A stretch of 64,000 bases of DNA. It comes from Strongyloides papillosus. Taxonomy: Eukaryota > Nematoda > Chromadorea > Rhabditida > Strongyloididae. Below the pieces are notes generated by a model. It was not told the DNA's origin. It did not search any database and worked only from the letters and a program-made list of their open reading frames with translations. The position numbers were made by a program, and so were the translations under genes. This document shows positions 1 through 13,076 of this stretch, piece after piece (position 1 is the stretch's first letter; each line of letters starts with the position of its first letter). Location: contig SRSI01000013.1 in assembly GCA_005656395.1 (NCBI GenBank), positions 682,001-746,000 on the forward strand, written 5' to 3'.

Positions 1-651
1 TAACAAATATGAATCTTTTTAAAACTCTACATCTTCATAGATATAAAAATTTAATTGTGTAGATATAATATAAAAGAGTAAAATGATTTATAAAAATTTT
101 TTAAAATAAAGGTATGAAATTTAATAGGGCAATGAAAGATTATATTAAAATTTAAATAAATAATCTTAATCATAATAAATATATATATATTTATCCCATT
201 TACATTGTTTAAAGTTTTATCTTCTTTAATATATTATAATAGTTATCATTAATATAATATATAAACTATATATTATTTCTATTTTTTTCATTTACCATGT
301 GATAATGAGAAAATACACTAAATTTAAAATATCTATTTAATAAATTTCTCAGTTATTTTAATATATTTTAAAATTTCTATAATTTATTAAGTATATTATT
401 GTTAAAAATTTTTTTAAATAAATTAAGAATTAATAAATGAGTTGGAAAAAAATTGCATAATTATAGATTAATTTCAAATTTTGAAATTCTTCTTCTTTCA
501 TAATAAATATATACATCTGGTTAATAGAAAAGAAAAGTAAAAAGTAATAAAATGGAACATACAAATAATAATAGAAATCTTTTATTTTAGGTTAAAAGAA
601 TTTTTTATTTTTGTGTGAATAGGATTAACAACAAAAAAAGAAATAAATTAA
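1..651. other. AT-rich non-coding flank
   Basis: No open frame with coding character, RNA gene or repeat was recognised. It lies downstream of the minus-strand amine oxidase stop codon and presumably holds its 3' UTR. Confidence 0.5.
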
Positions 652-2184
652 TTAAATATAACTATTCCTAAAAATTCTATTTGCTTCACGTTGACCACTT
701 AAATAGGCACCAATAACAGTTTGGTAGATTGAAGGATGAGTTCCTTCCCCAGCAAACATTATTATTGGTTTACCATTTTTATAAATAGGTCTTGATATGG
801 TTTTAATAGGATCTTCAGGTAGTAAGGCAGATTCAGGTGTATAATATGTATAGGAACCTAAAAATAATTCATTTGATGCCCATGATTTTTGCATTATTTT
901 TGTTGGTCTCGGTATAGAATCATTATTATATGCTGTTCTAAAATGATCTGTAATTTTATCTATCAAAATATCTTCTGATATATCTTTTATCAAATTTGGT
1001 CCTTTACCACTAACCCATCCAACTAAAATATTCTTATTTTTCCAATCTAAAGGTTGAAATGATAAAAATATTTTTGAAAATGTATCAGTTTTGGTACAAT
1101 CATTTACAGAAAGTGTATGTATCCATTTAGTCTTTTCACTCCAAAACGGTTCTTTATATATAAAGAATATTTTTTGCATATTACCAAATCCAAGTGAACT
1201 AATAGCTTTCATTCTTTTTTTACTTAATGTTGGTGTAAATAAAGAATAACCATATTTTTTTAAATGTCCCAATGGAACTGTTACAATTATTTTTGTATAA
1301 TTTGTTATAATATCTCCATTACTAAGTGTTAATGCAATTTTTTTTGCATTTGTATAATCTATATTTATTATACGTGAATTAAAATTAATATCTTTCTTCG
1401 TTATATTTTTTGTTAAATAATCTAAAATAGCTTTATATCCAAGATGATTCAATGTATACGATTTTAACTCATCCTCACTATCATCCCATAAATCAAAATT
1501 TACCAATGAGAGTTTTTCTATAGGTGAGGACCATTCAGTTTCATAGTAACTTTTATATAATCTAGCTAATGCATCATAAAATTTTTTCGATTTTAATTTA
1601 TTTTTAAGTCCAGCTTCTTTATACAAAAACGTTTTATAATCCTTTTGAAACATATCACCGATTGTTTTTGAATTCATCTTATCATCACTACTTATTAATT
1701 CATAATATCTTTCTAAATTACGACTAAAATTTGTGAATTTTTTTATAATATCATCCTCCAAATGACATTTTCCAATTTTATATTCCCCTGTATAAATAAA
1801 ATCATCATCATCCTCCTCACCATTAATAATATTTAAATTTTTAGCTATTTCATAAATTGGATTTTTTTTTCCATTAATAAATTGCGCTCCGAATTGCAAA
1901 TAACCATTTTCATATTTCATTGGATATACTCTTCCACCAATCCTATTGGAAGCTTCAAAAATTTTTATATTTTTGTATCCATTTGCTTGTAATTGATTGA
2001 AAGCTGCAATTCCAGCAAAACCACCTCCAATAATAGCGATTGAATCTTGGTTAGCTTCACTTTGTAAAGAGTGAGTTATTAAAGTAAGGAAGATAAACTA
2101 AATTTTTATAAATTAATAATAGTTTAAAAAACATACCAATGAAGATAGAAAAATAAATTCACTATACCATTGAAAATTAATCAT
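652..2184 (-). CDS. Flavin-containing amine oxidase (polyamine/spermine oxidase-like), probably secreted
   Basis: Two exons, 2184-2137 and 2097-652, joined across a 39-nt GT-AG intron in phase 0, encode 497 residues. The N-terminus (about residues 1-30) is hydrophobic and resembles a signal peptide. It is followed by the dinucleotide-binding motif GGGFAG (about 40-45), then an acidic residue and RIGGR, as in the FAD-binding fold of amine oxidases. The C-terminus carries FAGEGTHPSIYQTVIGAYLS and QREANR, matching the FAD-contacting 'FAGE-TH ... GA-LSG-REA' block of polyamine and spermine oxidases. These FAD enzymes oxidise polyamines to an aldehyde, H2O2 and a shorter amine. No peroxisomal tripeptide is seen, which with the leader suggests a secretory location (inference). 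Substrate is not determinable; an LSD1-type demethylase is unlikely because the tower and SWIRM regions are absent. Confidence 0.85.
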
Positions 2185-5053
2185 TTTGTGATACAAAAAT
2201 TAATAATAACCTAAAAAAAGCCCATTAAATATAATTTTCATATTAAATTTGTGTGATAATTATTTTTCATAACCTTTATTGCAAAAATAATTTTATTAAT
2301 AAATTCTAATTATTTTACTTCGTAAAGATTATTGCATTTGTTATTTATATCATAAATTTTTGCAAAAGTATTAAAACAATATTTTGTAAGTTTCAAAATA
2401 ATACTAAGAATTATATAAACTAAGATGTTTTATACAACAATATTACTAGTAATAAGAAAAAATGTAATTTTATTTATTCTAGTTGTATCAAACAAATTGT
2501 CGTGATAAATTGATAGTTATATAATTAATTTTTGAATTCTTATTGTATAATATTATCAAAAAGTAAACATTTTTACTAATAAAATTTTGCGAAAAAAGCT
2601 TATAAAGCATGTTATTTAAACGAGTTATTAAGTTCTTAAAATTAGTTTGAAATCAAACATCTAATTTACATTAACTCTGGACATAATACTTTAATAACTC
2701 TACAAGTAATTATGATTATATCATATGTTTTATAATTAAAATTAACTATTAAAGTTTATGTTTATAATTATCAAAATTCCCTAAAGTAATATGATTTCAT
2801 TGCTAGTAAAGTATTAATAAAAATAAAAAACAAGATGAATGAAAAATTTGTCAAATTAATTAACATGTCAATTGTGGTCTAAGATAATGCACTTTGGAGA
2901 ACAAAATTTATTAATGTTAGAAAGTAAAATTAGTCAAATGGTTTTAAGAAATGAAATAGGACATCTGGCAAAGATGAGTGGCAATTTGATAGGATACCTA
3001 TCTTTGAAATAATTAATTTTACTTAGAAAAATGTAGATATATAGTTATGTTACTTAGATTACCTATTAAAGTGCATAAGGTATTATTCCATATAATGTTA
3101 TGATAAAAGTAAAGGACACATTGTTGTTTAGTTTAAAATTTTTTATCAAAATATGTGATAGACAGTAAAATAAATATTAATGTCTTATCTAAGGTTATAC
3201 TATCTTAGAAATATCTTTTATTAAGTCTTTTGTCAAACTTTATTTATTTTCCCCTAAATTTAATGAAAAAAATCACGTTGATATGTAACTTTATATTATA
3301 GTACAAAATTTACCTATTAAAAAATATGATAATATAATAAATCTTTATATTCTATCATGTTGCAAACATTTCTAAATGATGCATTGAATAAAAAAATGTC
3401 TACAACTACAAAATATTTAGTAAAAATTATGAAATATTGGTTTATTTTATTTAAAATATGATTAAAATGTAAAACAAAGATATTTTTGCTAATTAAATCA
3501 ACAAAATCTCTAATGATCTTTATATTGTCAATTGAATTTCTTATAATAAATTAAAATATTAAATCTCAATAATGCTTTAATTTATGTTAATTATATGTTT
3601 TATAACACTTGTTTTTCATATATATGTTCTCACATCATTCATTATCATCAAAGTATACCTCACAGCTGTTAACAGATTTGATTTATTTATACAAAATACA
3701 TTTTTTATGATAAATCTGTTTTCCCTATCACAAATATTTTGTTCAGGGGATATTATTAACTATAAATTTATATAAAAAATTTTGATGGTCAAAAAAGGCA
3801 AAAAAATATTTATACTACAAATTGAACATAAGTGGTAATTTAATATTTTTTAAAATTTTAAAAAAAATAAGAAAACTTTAAAACCAATAAAATGTCTTGA
3901 TATAAATGTTATCTTTTATAAAAAAAAACCAAACAAAATTTCCTTTTAATTAAAAAATCTTCATCAAAAAAAATGAGCTATTAAGTTTTTTCATAAATAA
4001 AAAAATTTATTAAACAAATCTTATCATCCATAAAACACTATGGCTGAAATTTACAAAAGTACATAAAATGTCTTAAGTAAAAGCATTTAAAGAAAATTAA
4101 AAAAAAATTATTTTTCGACAAATCCTATAGAAATTTTTTTAATTATTTAAGTGGAATAGTAAAATTTTTATTATTAAAATATTATCAGTAAAATTTTTTT
4201 AATAGTTAATTTTGTTTTCGTCAGACTTTTATTGTATCTCTAACTAATATGCTATTATTAAATTGAATAAACAAAAGTTTTTTAAAAAAAATATTTTCCA
4301 TTGCTGTTATTTGTTTTAACATTATCATTTTTCAATTATCTGTATCATTTTTCCTAAACAAATTTTGTGTTATTATTTGAAAAATAATTAACTTTTAAAC
4401 ACTCAAACAATTAAAGAAACATTTTTGTGTTAGTAGTTTTTTTAATGTTTTTGTCTTTTTATATTTGTTCAAACGTCTTGACATGCATTAAGTTTTCTTT
4501 TTTCGTTCTTTTTTTTTAAATGGTATTGAATTTTTGATTTCTTGAAAAACAATATTAAAATTTTTATTATTTAAATATTTTAATAGAAAACAATTACTTA
4601 AAAAAATAACTTGTATTATGATATTATTATGAATATAATACTGAAAGTGTTTATTTTTTGAATTTATTTTTTTTATGCACTCTATTTATTAATAAGCTGA
4701 CTAAACTTAGTATAAACAACAAAAAAGTTTTTTTTCTAAGAAAACGACATAATTTGATAGATACGCATATTATAAAAAAAAAACCTATTATTTTGTTATT
4801 TTCGAATTTTACGAATAATAAAAAATTCAGAATATTAATATTTTGATATGCTTTATTTTGACATAATATTAATTAATTAAATTACTTATAATTCCCGTTT
4901 CTTTGAATTACTATAAAAATGAATGATGCTTTATATATAAAAGATTATAAAATTATATTTATATATTATTTGTTAAAAGTTCGTTTCAGTTTGAATATTG
5001 TCCAAAATTTTATAAGTATATTATAAAGCAATTTATTTAAATTTATTTTAAAG
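2185..5053. other. AT-rich intergenic region, 2.9 kb
   Basis: Mostly low-complexity A/T sequence with homopolymer runs. Two small adjacent plus-strand frames (2835-2882 and 2887-3012) have slightly coding-like codon use but no recognisable domain. Longer frames at 3584-3775 and 4658-4846 have the Ile/Phe/Leu/Lys/Asn composition expected from random AT-rich DNA. The 3' part must contain the promoter of the channel gene starting at 5054. Confidence 0.5.
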
Positions 5054-6573
5054 ATGACAAAAAGTAGAAAATTTATTGTATTATGGTACTATTTATTTTT
5101 ATATATAAATATTATTTATGGATCACAATTAATTGAACATATTCTTAACGATTATGATAGTAGAGTTAGGCCTTATGCTGATTATTATTGCCCTGTTATG
5201 ATAAACATGACAATTGTCTTAGGAATTTTAACAGAATTAGTAAGTCATTTTATCCTTATTTTTTTCTCATTATTGTAACATGTATTTAAGAATGAAAACC
5301 AACAAGTAGCTGCTTTTGTTATATCACATATACAAAGATGGCATGATCCTCAATTAAAATGGGATCCTACGCAATTTAATAATCAAACTCAAGTAATTAT
5401 ACCTTATAAAAATATATGGGTACCAAAGATGTTTGTGTACAATAGTAAGGATACTAAAATGATGCTAGATGATAATCGTTTTGATGCAAGGATATACTAT
5501 ACTGGAGAAGTAAAAATAAATATTCCTCAGTATGTCAATTGTATATGCAGACTTCATATAGAAGCATTTCCGTTTGATACACAATATTGTGCTATAGCTT
5601 TAGCATCTCCATTATTGACTATTGATGAAATGAATGTAACAGTATTAGATCCTCCAAAATTATCATACTTTACTGGTAATGCAGAATGGGAACTTAAGGA
5701 TGTTAGTGTTAAAAGAATCGAATTTCCGGAGGAGGATGAATGGAGGGTGGAAGTTCAATATATTTTTCAATTAAAAAGAAGACCAATGTTTTATTTAACA
5801 GTTATTGTTGCACCAAATTTTTTAATTTCATTTCTTTCAATAATTGGTATATTTTCACCAGGTTCTAATGATGGTGAGAGAAATGAAAAAGTTTCATTAG
5901 GATTGGGATGTCTTTTAGCAATGACTGTGTTATTAGGTATTGTTGCTGGTGCAATGCCTAAATCAAATTCAATTCCATTATTAGGTTATTATATTTTATC
6001 AGTAATTATAATATGTGCTACAGCAGTAGCTGTATCAATGACATTTTTAGCAATAAACAAACGATTCATTGACAATAATAAGATGCCGACTGATTTTGCA
6101 TACCGATTAATGGGTGTTAAACCAAGAACAATAGAAAGTCGTAGGCATTATTCTAGGATTAGCAGCTCTTTAATGTTTACTACAACAGATAGAGTTAGGA
6201 GAAATAAAATATTTACTGAGTAAGTTTTTGGTTATAGGGATGTAATACTTCTTTTTGTGACTAACTTATCTTTTAGATTTGAAACTCCCGGTATTGAAGC
6301 TATATACAATGAATTATCGAGTATAATACGATATCATCAAAGTTTAATCTTTCAAATTAGAAAGAAAGAAGCTAAAAAAGCAGTAAGTTAATATTTATAT
6401 TATTTAATTTATGTTTCTTACATTTTAAGATAGAACATGAATGGAATAGAATTTTTGTTAGAGTTGATTATTGCTGTCTATTATTTTTCGAATTATTAAA
6501 TATTCTTACATTAGGATTTTTTTTACAATTTGCATGGAGTTCTCCTCCTCCTCAACCAGACCAATTAATATGA
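5054..6573 (+). CDS. Cys-loop ligand-gated ion channel subunit, nicotinic-like (paralog A)
   Basis: Four exons, 5054-5239, 5291-6219, 6277-6382 and 6430-6573, encode 454 residues with consistent phases. The protein has an N-terminal signal peptide, a ligand-binding domain with the 13-residue Cys-loop (Cys148-Cys162 around FPFDTQY), then 'LKRRPMFYLTVIVAP' entering M1, an M2 segment beginning NEKVSLGLG, M3, a cytoplasmic loop and a final M4. The Glu before M2 and the absence of the Pro-Ala-Arg motif of anion channels suggest a cation pore (inference from family rules). The loop-C vicinal cysteine pair of nicotinic alpha subunits is absent, so the ligand may not be acetylcholine or the subunit may be structural. 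A close paralog follows in the same orientation 2.1 kb downstream. Subfamily (LGC group) and ligand cannot be assigned. Confidence 0.88.
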
Positions 6574-8699
6574 AAAAAAAATAAAAACTTGTATAAATGA
6601 CGTTGTTCACCTATTAATATGTCTCAAAATGTTGATTATCATATGTAATTAAATAACTTTAAAAAAATATAATTAAATTACTTAATATTTTTGTATATTG
6701 TATTCATAATCTTATATTAAGAAAAAATGAATAAAATAATATAATTATTGTATATATATTAAAAAAACACTCAGTAGACAGTGTAGAATTTATTGTTTTT
6801 TTAAAATTGACATTTTTATAAAGGTTCTATTTAATTTAAATACTTTTTTCACTTGTATTCATAAACTTTTACTTTATTTTTTTTTGGTAAAAAATTACAT
6901 GTTGTAAACAAAGATTTTGAAAAAATTTTATAATCTATGAAATCGTGATTAACAACCTACACATTTGTTCTAATTTGTGCCATTGAACATATATGCTATT
7001 ATCTTGAGATTGTGTAAAATGATATTTCAGAGTTATTCTAATTATTGTTCACTTTGAAAAAATTTTAAAAGATGAGAAAAGTTACATTAAAGAGATACTT
7101 AAAGAATGTGAAAATTTACACATGTTTTTGAAGATAGCATCTATTTTAGTGAAATCAAAGAAAATAGTTATTAACTGATATATATAAGCTTTTTTAAACA
7201 ATATAAGTATCAATATCTTTGTACTAGAAGTTTCATTATTTTTAGTGTAAACAAATTTTTATATATTAATAACCATTTATGTTGCGCATATTATGATAAT
7301 TTAAAATATTTGTAACAAAAGAAGTATAAATGAAACTTTAAGAGAAAAGAATTACACATTTATATTTAGTGATATGTTTTTTCCTTTTATTTATTTTCAT
7401 CTCCATTAAAATTTGTTAAAACTTATGCCGCAATATAATTGTTCACATTTTTTTATAATTTTTCTACTGTTATTTAAAATTTATTAACACACCACAATTC
7501 GATTGGCATAATTAATAAAATTTGAAAAGTTGTGTCATTTTAAAAAGTATATGTTTCTTTAAATTTAATAAATATCTTCTTTTACAATAAAAAAATATGT
7601 TAAATTTTGATTTTAATAATAAATATATTGATGGCACCAGATTTGATACTTTATTTATTAACTCAATAGTATTAGATTTTTAAAATCCCATATTTCCAGA
7701 CATTTTTTTTCACATATCTTCAATAATAAAATTTTTCTTTTCTTCAGAAAATATATTCAAAGTATTGTCATAAATTAAACTTGTAAAAATGTGTATAAAT
7801 TATTAGAAGGCACAACATGGTTTTTTATATATTATTACATTTATAAGGAAAGAAATAAATAATTTTTAAAATTTTTTAATTCCATAACTATAAAACAATT
7901 ATATTTATGACAATTGAAGATAATATTTTACTTGATTTACTTTTTTTATTACTAATGTTATTTAATGTTTATTGAGTAATAATTATTGTGAAAATGTTTT
8001 ATGCAAATTCTTGTTTATTATTTCAGTAAATTTTAGTCACTCTTATTTTTGGTTAAACATACTATTATTTAAACATCTATACTGAGATTTAACTTTTGAC
8101 TTTTTGTAGAATGATAAAAAAAACATTCTGTAGATAGAAAAGGAATTATAAATATTCAGTTAAAATTTATCTATTGTTTATTAACTAAATTTTATGCAAA
8201 TTGTTTATATAAGTGCCTATAATTTTTAAGTTACTCTACCTAAAAAAACTTTTTTATTTTATTTGTTTTGGGTGTAAATAATTTGTGTACTATACGAAAA
8301 TAAGGAACATTTTTATTTCCTTTTTAATGTATTCAGAATCATTATCTCATATTATTATTAATACTTATTTGTTAAGATTTAAAGCAAATTAAATTAACAC
8401 ATTATTTATGCATCTATATAACAAAATTTCTATACTTTGATTTCTAATATTTGCCATTTCAATAAACCACCCTACTTTAACAATAAAGATAAATTTAGTG
8501 AATTATTAAAAATACTTTTATTATAATAATCAAATTTACCAAAAAAAATTTCCTTGTTTTTTCTAGAATTTTTATAATAGTGGAATAATTATCAATATAT
8601 ATATCTGTATTTACATTTGTTATTTTTATTTATTCATTTTTTTAGGCAACTCACTGTAGAGATGAAATACAATTTGTGAAATTAATATAAATTGCAAAG
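6574..8699. other. AT-rich intergenic region between channel paralogs
   Basis: No coding frame, RNA gene or repeat recognised. A T-rich stretch with a TTTTTTAG acceptor-like sequence at 8637-8644 precedes the next gene and could be a trans-splice site about 55 nt before its start codon. Confidence 0.4.
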
Positions 8700-10205
8700 A
8701 TGAAATTTTTATCAACACTTTTGATATTATTATTTACAAATAAGACTATTCCCTACCTCCAATCTGATACATCGGAACTACTTAATCAATTGTTAAGTGA
8801 TTATGATAAGCGTATCAGACCATATGCTGATGATGGGATTCCTGTAAAAATTGATATGACTATCGTTTTAGGTATCTTAATTGAAATAAGGGAAAATCAA
8901 CAAGTCGCTAGTTTTGTTATTAGTCATTATCAAAAATGGCAAGATCCTAAATTAACATGGGATCCAAATGAATATGGTAATATTAAACAAATTGTCATTC
9001 CACAATCCTATCTTTGGGTACCAAAACTATTTATTTACAATAGTATGGATACAAAAGATATGTTAGGAGAAAACAAATACGATGTTAGAGTTCAACATAC
9101 GGGTCATGTTAAACTGAATATTCCACAATTTGTAACATGTATCTGCCGTTTATCTATTGAGTTATTTCCATTTGACACTCAATTTTGTGCAATTGCTCTA
9201 GCTTCACCACTAATGACAACAAGTGAATTGAAAATAAATGTTACTGATCCTCCACAAGACACTTATTTCTCTGCAAGTTTATTTTTTGCATATTTAACGA
9301 TAAATGTTTATTATAAATTTTGTTTTTTAAGGGAAATGCTGAGTGGTTATTACTAAGTGTAACAGTAAGAAATTTAGCATTTACCGAAGATGGTGAAGAG
9401 AGACCAGAAATATTATATATAATTTCTTTAAAAAGAAGACCAATTTATTATCTCACTGTAATTGTCGCTCCTACATTTTTAATTTCTGCATTAAGTATAT
9501 TGGGAATTTTCTCACCCGGCACTAACGATGGACCACGGAATGAAAAGGCAATATTGAAATATTAATAATCATCTTTAAACCCTTAAATATTTATTTTTTA
9601 GGTATCGTTAGGCTTAGGAAGTTTACTTGCAATGACTGTACTGTTAGATATCGTTGCTGGAGCAATGCCGAAGTCAAATTCAATACCACTCCTTGGATAT
9701 TATATAATTGCCGTAATAATATTATGTGCATTAGCTGTAGCTGTATCAATGGCACTTTTAGCTTTAAGTAGACATTTTATTCAAACACAAGAACTTCCAT
9801 CAGCATTTGCTTATCGTGTCCTCTGGATGGTACCTAAACGTAGACCAGTTAACTATTGGGAGACAGATCATAGTGAGGAGGAAGGAAAAATTGTTTTACC
9901 AAAATACTCAGATTTAATTGCTATATATAATCAAATACGTCATATCTCAATTGCACAAATGCGATTTAGAAAAAAATTAGAAAAACAGCAAATGCATTCA
10001 TTGGTATAATATTCTATCTTTCAAAATTTTAAAATTTAATATTTTCATATATTTTCAGATTGAAAAGGAATGGAACAAATTATTTAGTCGTTTTGATTAT
10101 TTTTTTCTATTTGTATTTCAACTTTTAAATCTTGTAATATTAGGACTGTTTCTTCGTAATGCTTACTCACCAATTCCTACTGTTCCTGATGATTTTGCTG
10201 TATAA
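8700..10205 (+). CDS. Cys-loop ligand-gated ion channel subunit, nicotinic-like (paralog B), with two GC-AG introns
   Basis: Four exons, 8700-9272, 9332-9547, 9602-10003 and 10059-10205, encode 445 residues. The protein aligns along its length with paralog A: signal peptide, Cys-loop with FPFDTQF, LKRRPIYYLTVIVAP, M2 starting NEKVSLGLG, and a terminal M4. Homology to paralog A fixes the exon ends. At 9273 the first intron starts GCAAGT, and at 9548 the second starts GCAATA. No GT donor near either site keeps the frame, so both are read as GC-AG introns of 59 and 54 nt. Paralog A is uninterrupted at both places. The pore helix differs from A at the 16' position (Asp here, Gly in A). No vicinal Cys pair in loop C. 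The tandem arrangement suggests local duplication. Ligand unknown. Confidence 0.85.
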
Positions 10206-10758
10206 GAATCTTTATCAACCATCTCCTAACATTCTTTTTTTAATTTTTGCAATTACCGCAAATTTTTTTTATTTATAAGCAATAAATTTTACAATAACTA
10301 TATACGAATTTTTGTCAAAATATTAAAAGTTTATTCATGAAAATGTATGTTAAAAATTTAATATTGAAAGTTATATCCTTTCTTTTCTTTTAAAATTAGT
10401 ATATAAAAATTAAAGAAGATATCATTTTGTCTTTAAAAAGATCTTTTCATAAATATATTGAAGTTTATGTTTAAATAAGTATATTTATTAACATTTCCAA
10501 ATATTTCATGATATTTCGTGACTGCTTAATAACAAAAACATATCATGCATTTATGATTTAATAGCACTGGTCAAAAAGGGCTAATTTAAAGGAATTATAT
10601 TCATATACATCTTGAATTGATATTTCTAAAATTTATAAATATCAAATGTATTTAAAAGTATTGGTAAGAAAAAATAAAGTAAAAATATTATTTTAAAAGT
10701 CTATTGTTCTTCTCCAAACCATCTTTTTAAACCACATTCATAATATTTTAATATAACA
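10206..10758. other. Intergenic region before the AMP-binding enzyme gene
   Basis: AT-rich, no coding frame recognised. Contains the 3' UTR of channel paralog B and the presumed promoter of the gene starting at 10759. Confidence 0.4.
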
Positions 10759-12821
10759 ATGGAAATACAAAATCCATTTCAAATATCATGGAATAATATT
10801 CCTTTTAATTCATTTCCTGATTTCTTTTTCTCATCCATCTCTAAATACGGTGGTTCACTTGCTATGGTACGTTAAACATTTATTCAATTCTCATAATCTA
10901 ATTTAATAATTTATAGGTAGACCATGAAAGTGGTGTACAATGGAGATATTCAGAAATTAAAGATTGGACTGAAAAGTGCATTCATCGTTTAAAGGAACTT
11001 GGTGTTGGAACATTATCTAGAGTTGCTTTGGTTACAACAACCACAGTTGAAGTTATTTTTATTCATTTAGCATGTTCGATGTTGGGTGCCACAGTTGTTG
11101 CAATTAATGGTCTTGCATCTGTTGATGATATTTGGGCTTATGTTGATGTCTCTGAATCAACCCACGCTATTTGTGAAACATCACTTTTCTCAAAAGTTGA
11201 GGATGTCAGAAAAAAAGGAACGTTAAGAGGGATGGGGAGAATTAAAGTAACAAAGACAATTGATGAGATACTTTGTGATGGTAAAATTGAAATGACAAAA
11301 AAACCACTTTTAAAGCAATCTCAAAGAAGTACAAGTTCAGCAACAATAGAATTACCCATTGATTCTAATACCTCAAAAGACGAAGATAGTGCAAAAGATT
11401 CAACTGAAAATATGTCACCCATCACTAAATCATCGTTAACACAACCTTTTTTAATGGTTTTTACTTCTGGAACTGTTGGCATGCCAAAACCAATCATCTT
11501 TCATCATCAATCACTAATTGTAAATTTACTGCAATTATGTAATCCTCTATACAATCATCCAACACAAAAGGATCGTTTTTTATTACCATTAAATATTCAT
11601 CATCTATTTGGTATCATATCTGCTTACTATGCTTTATACTGTGGTTCCACATTAATATGTATACCAAAATTTACATTACAAGCATTGTATGAAGCAATTG
11701 ATAGACATAAAATTTCTCACATTCATCTTTCACCACACATGGTATATTCATTAGCAACTGATCCTAATTTAGAAAGTATTGATTTTTCTTCTGTCAAAAC
11801 CATAAACATTTCTGGAGCACCATTAGATATACAAATGGCTAGAAAAGTAAAGTCTATAACGAAAGTCGAAGATATGAGGCAGGCTTACGGAATGACAGAG
11901 TTAGGTGGAATATGTACCTGGTCTTATATTAATAATGATAAAATAGAAAGCGTTGGTGTACCACTTCCTGGTATGTTAATGAAAATTGTTAATCTAGATA
12001 CAAAAGGAATGTGTTATCCAAGACAACAAGGACAATTGTTAGTTGCTGGACCACAAATATTTCCAGCATTCTATAAAAATTCAAAAGCAAGTAGTGAGAT
12101 GATGGATTCTAATGGTTATTATAAAACAGGAGATTTAGCATGGTTTGATGAAGATGGATATATTTATATTGTTGATAGAATTAAAGATATAATTAAATGT
12201 AAAAATACTATGGTATGTAGAAAAACGTTTATAATATAAGTATTTAAAAAATATTTTTAGTTATGCCCTTCTGAAATTGAAAGTATAATAAGAGAACATC
12301 CTGCAATTGACGATTGTGCTGTTGTTGGTAGGCCAGATCATGTTTCTGGAGAATGTCCAGCTGCATTTGTCGTAAAAAATTCTGCTTTCCCATTACTTTC
12401 AACAGCTGAGGTTAGGCAACATGTAGCTGGTCAAATTGCTACATTTAAAAAATTAAGAGGTGGAGTCTTTTTCATTTCTGAAATTCCACGTAGTATATGT
12501 GGCAAAGTTATTAGAAGGCAATTAAAAGGATTTTGGGATCGTGAAAGACAAGCTGTAGGTAATAAAGATAATAATTCAAATACAACAAGTGGTACATCTA
12601 ATGGTAATAAAGCAATTCTTGCAAAACGTATGTCTGTTGGTTCATTTTCGAGTATCAAAACAGTACCAAACCATTTACAAAGAAAGGAATCAGAAAGTAA
12701 GGCATCGGTAAAAGGTACTACACGTAAGGAGACGTCAAAAATTCCTTCATCTGCTATTTCAAATAATAAAACACCAAGAAAAGTGGAAAGAAAAAATATA
12801 CAAAATAATATTAAAAAATAA
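10759..12821 (+). CDS. AMP-binding acyl-CoA synthetase / 4-coumarate-CoA ligase-like enzyme
   Basis: Three exons, 10759-10866, 10917-12212 and 12261-12821, all phase 0, encode 654 residues. Adenylate-forming signatures are in order: P-loop FTSGTVGMPK (about 217-226), YGMTELGG (about 359-366), YKTGDLAWFDEDGY and VDRIKD (about 437-456), and the C-terminal catalytic-lysine region IPRSICGKVIRRQL (about 541-554). This family activates a carboxylate with ATP and transfers it to CoA. Oddities: a Ser/Thr/Lys-rich insert of about 40 residues before the P-loop, and a C-terminal extension of about 95 basic Ser/Asn-rich residues, making it longer than the roughly 540 residues usual for 4CL enzymes. No PTS1 peroxisomal tripeptide at the end. 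Substrate unknown. Confidence 0.87.
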
Positions 12822-13076
12822 AATGCTTTATTGTTTAAAAAGATATGCTCCCTGCTTTAAATAAAAAAATTTTATTACACTTTTTTCTTTTATAAATGGC
12901 ACATTCCTGATTTATATATGGAAGAAATTCTTTATTAAAAAATTATATTAAAGTGTAATAATAAAAAAATTTTTAGTTATTATATTGCAAATACTGGAGA
13001 GATATATTATAATTTGCTTGCACTAATATTCAATATTGTTAAGTATTTTTTATATTAAAAAATATAAATTCATTAA

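Noticed and set aside
2835..3012. Two adjacent short frames with slightly protein-like composition
   Set aside because: Fifteen and 41 codons only, no splice signals, no recognised family; kept as a mention in the gap entry.
3584..4846. Small plus-strand frames in the 2.2-5.0 kb intergenic region
   Set aside because: Composition is Ile/Phe/Leu/Asn/Lys, as expected for random AT-rich DNA; no signals or homology recognised.
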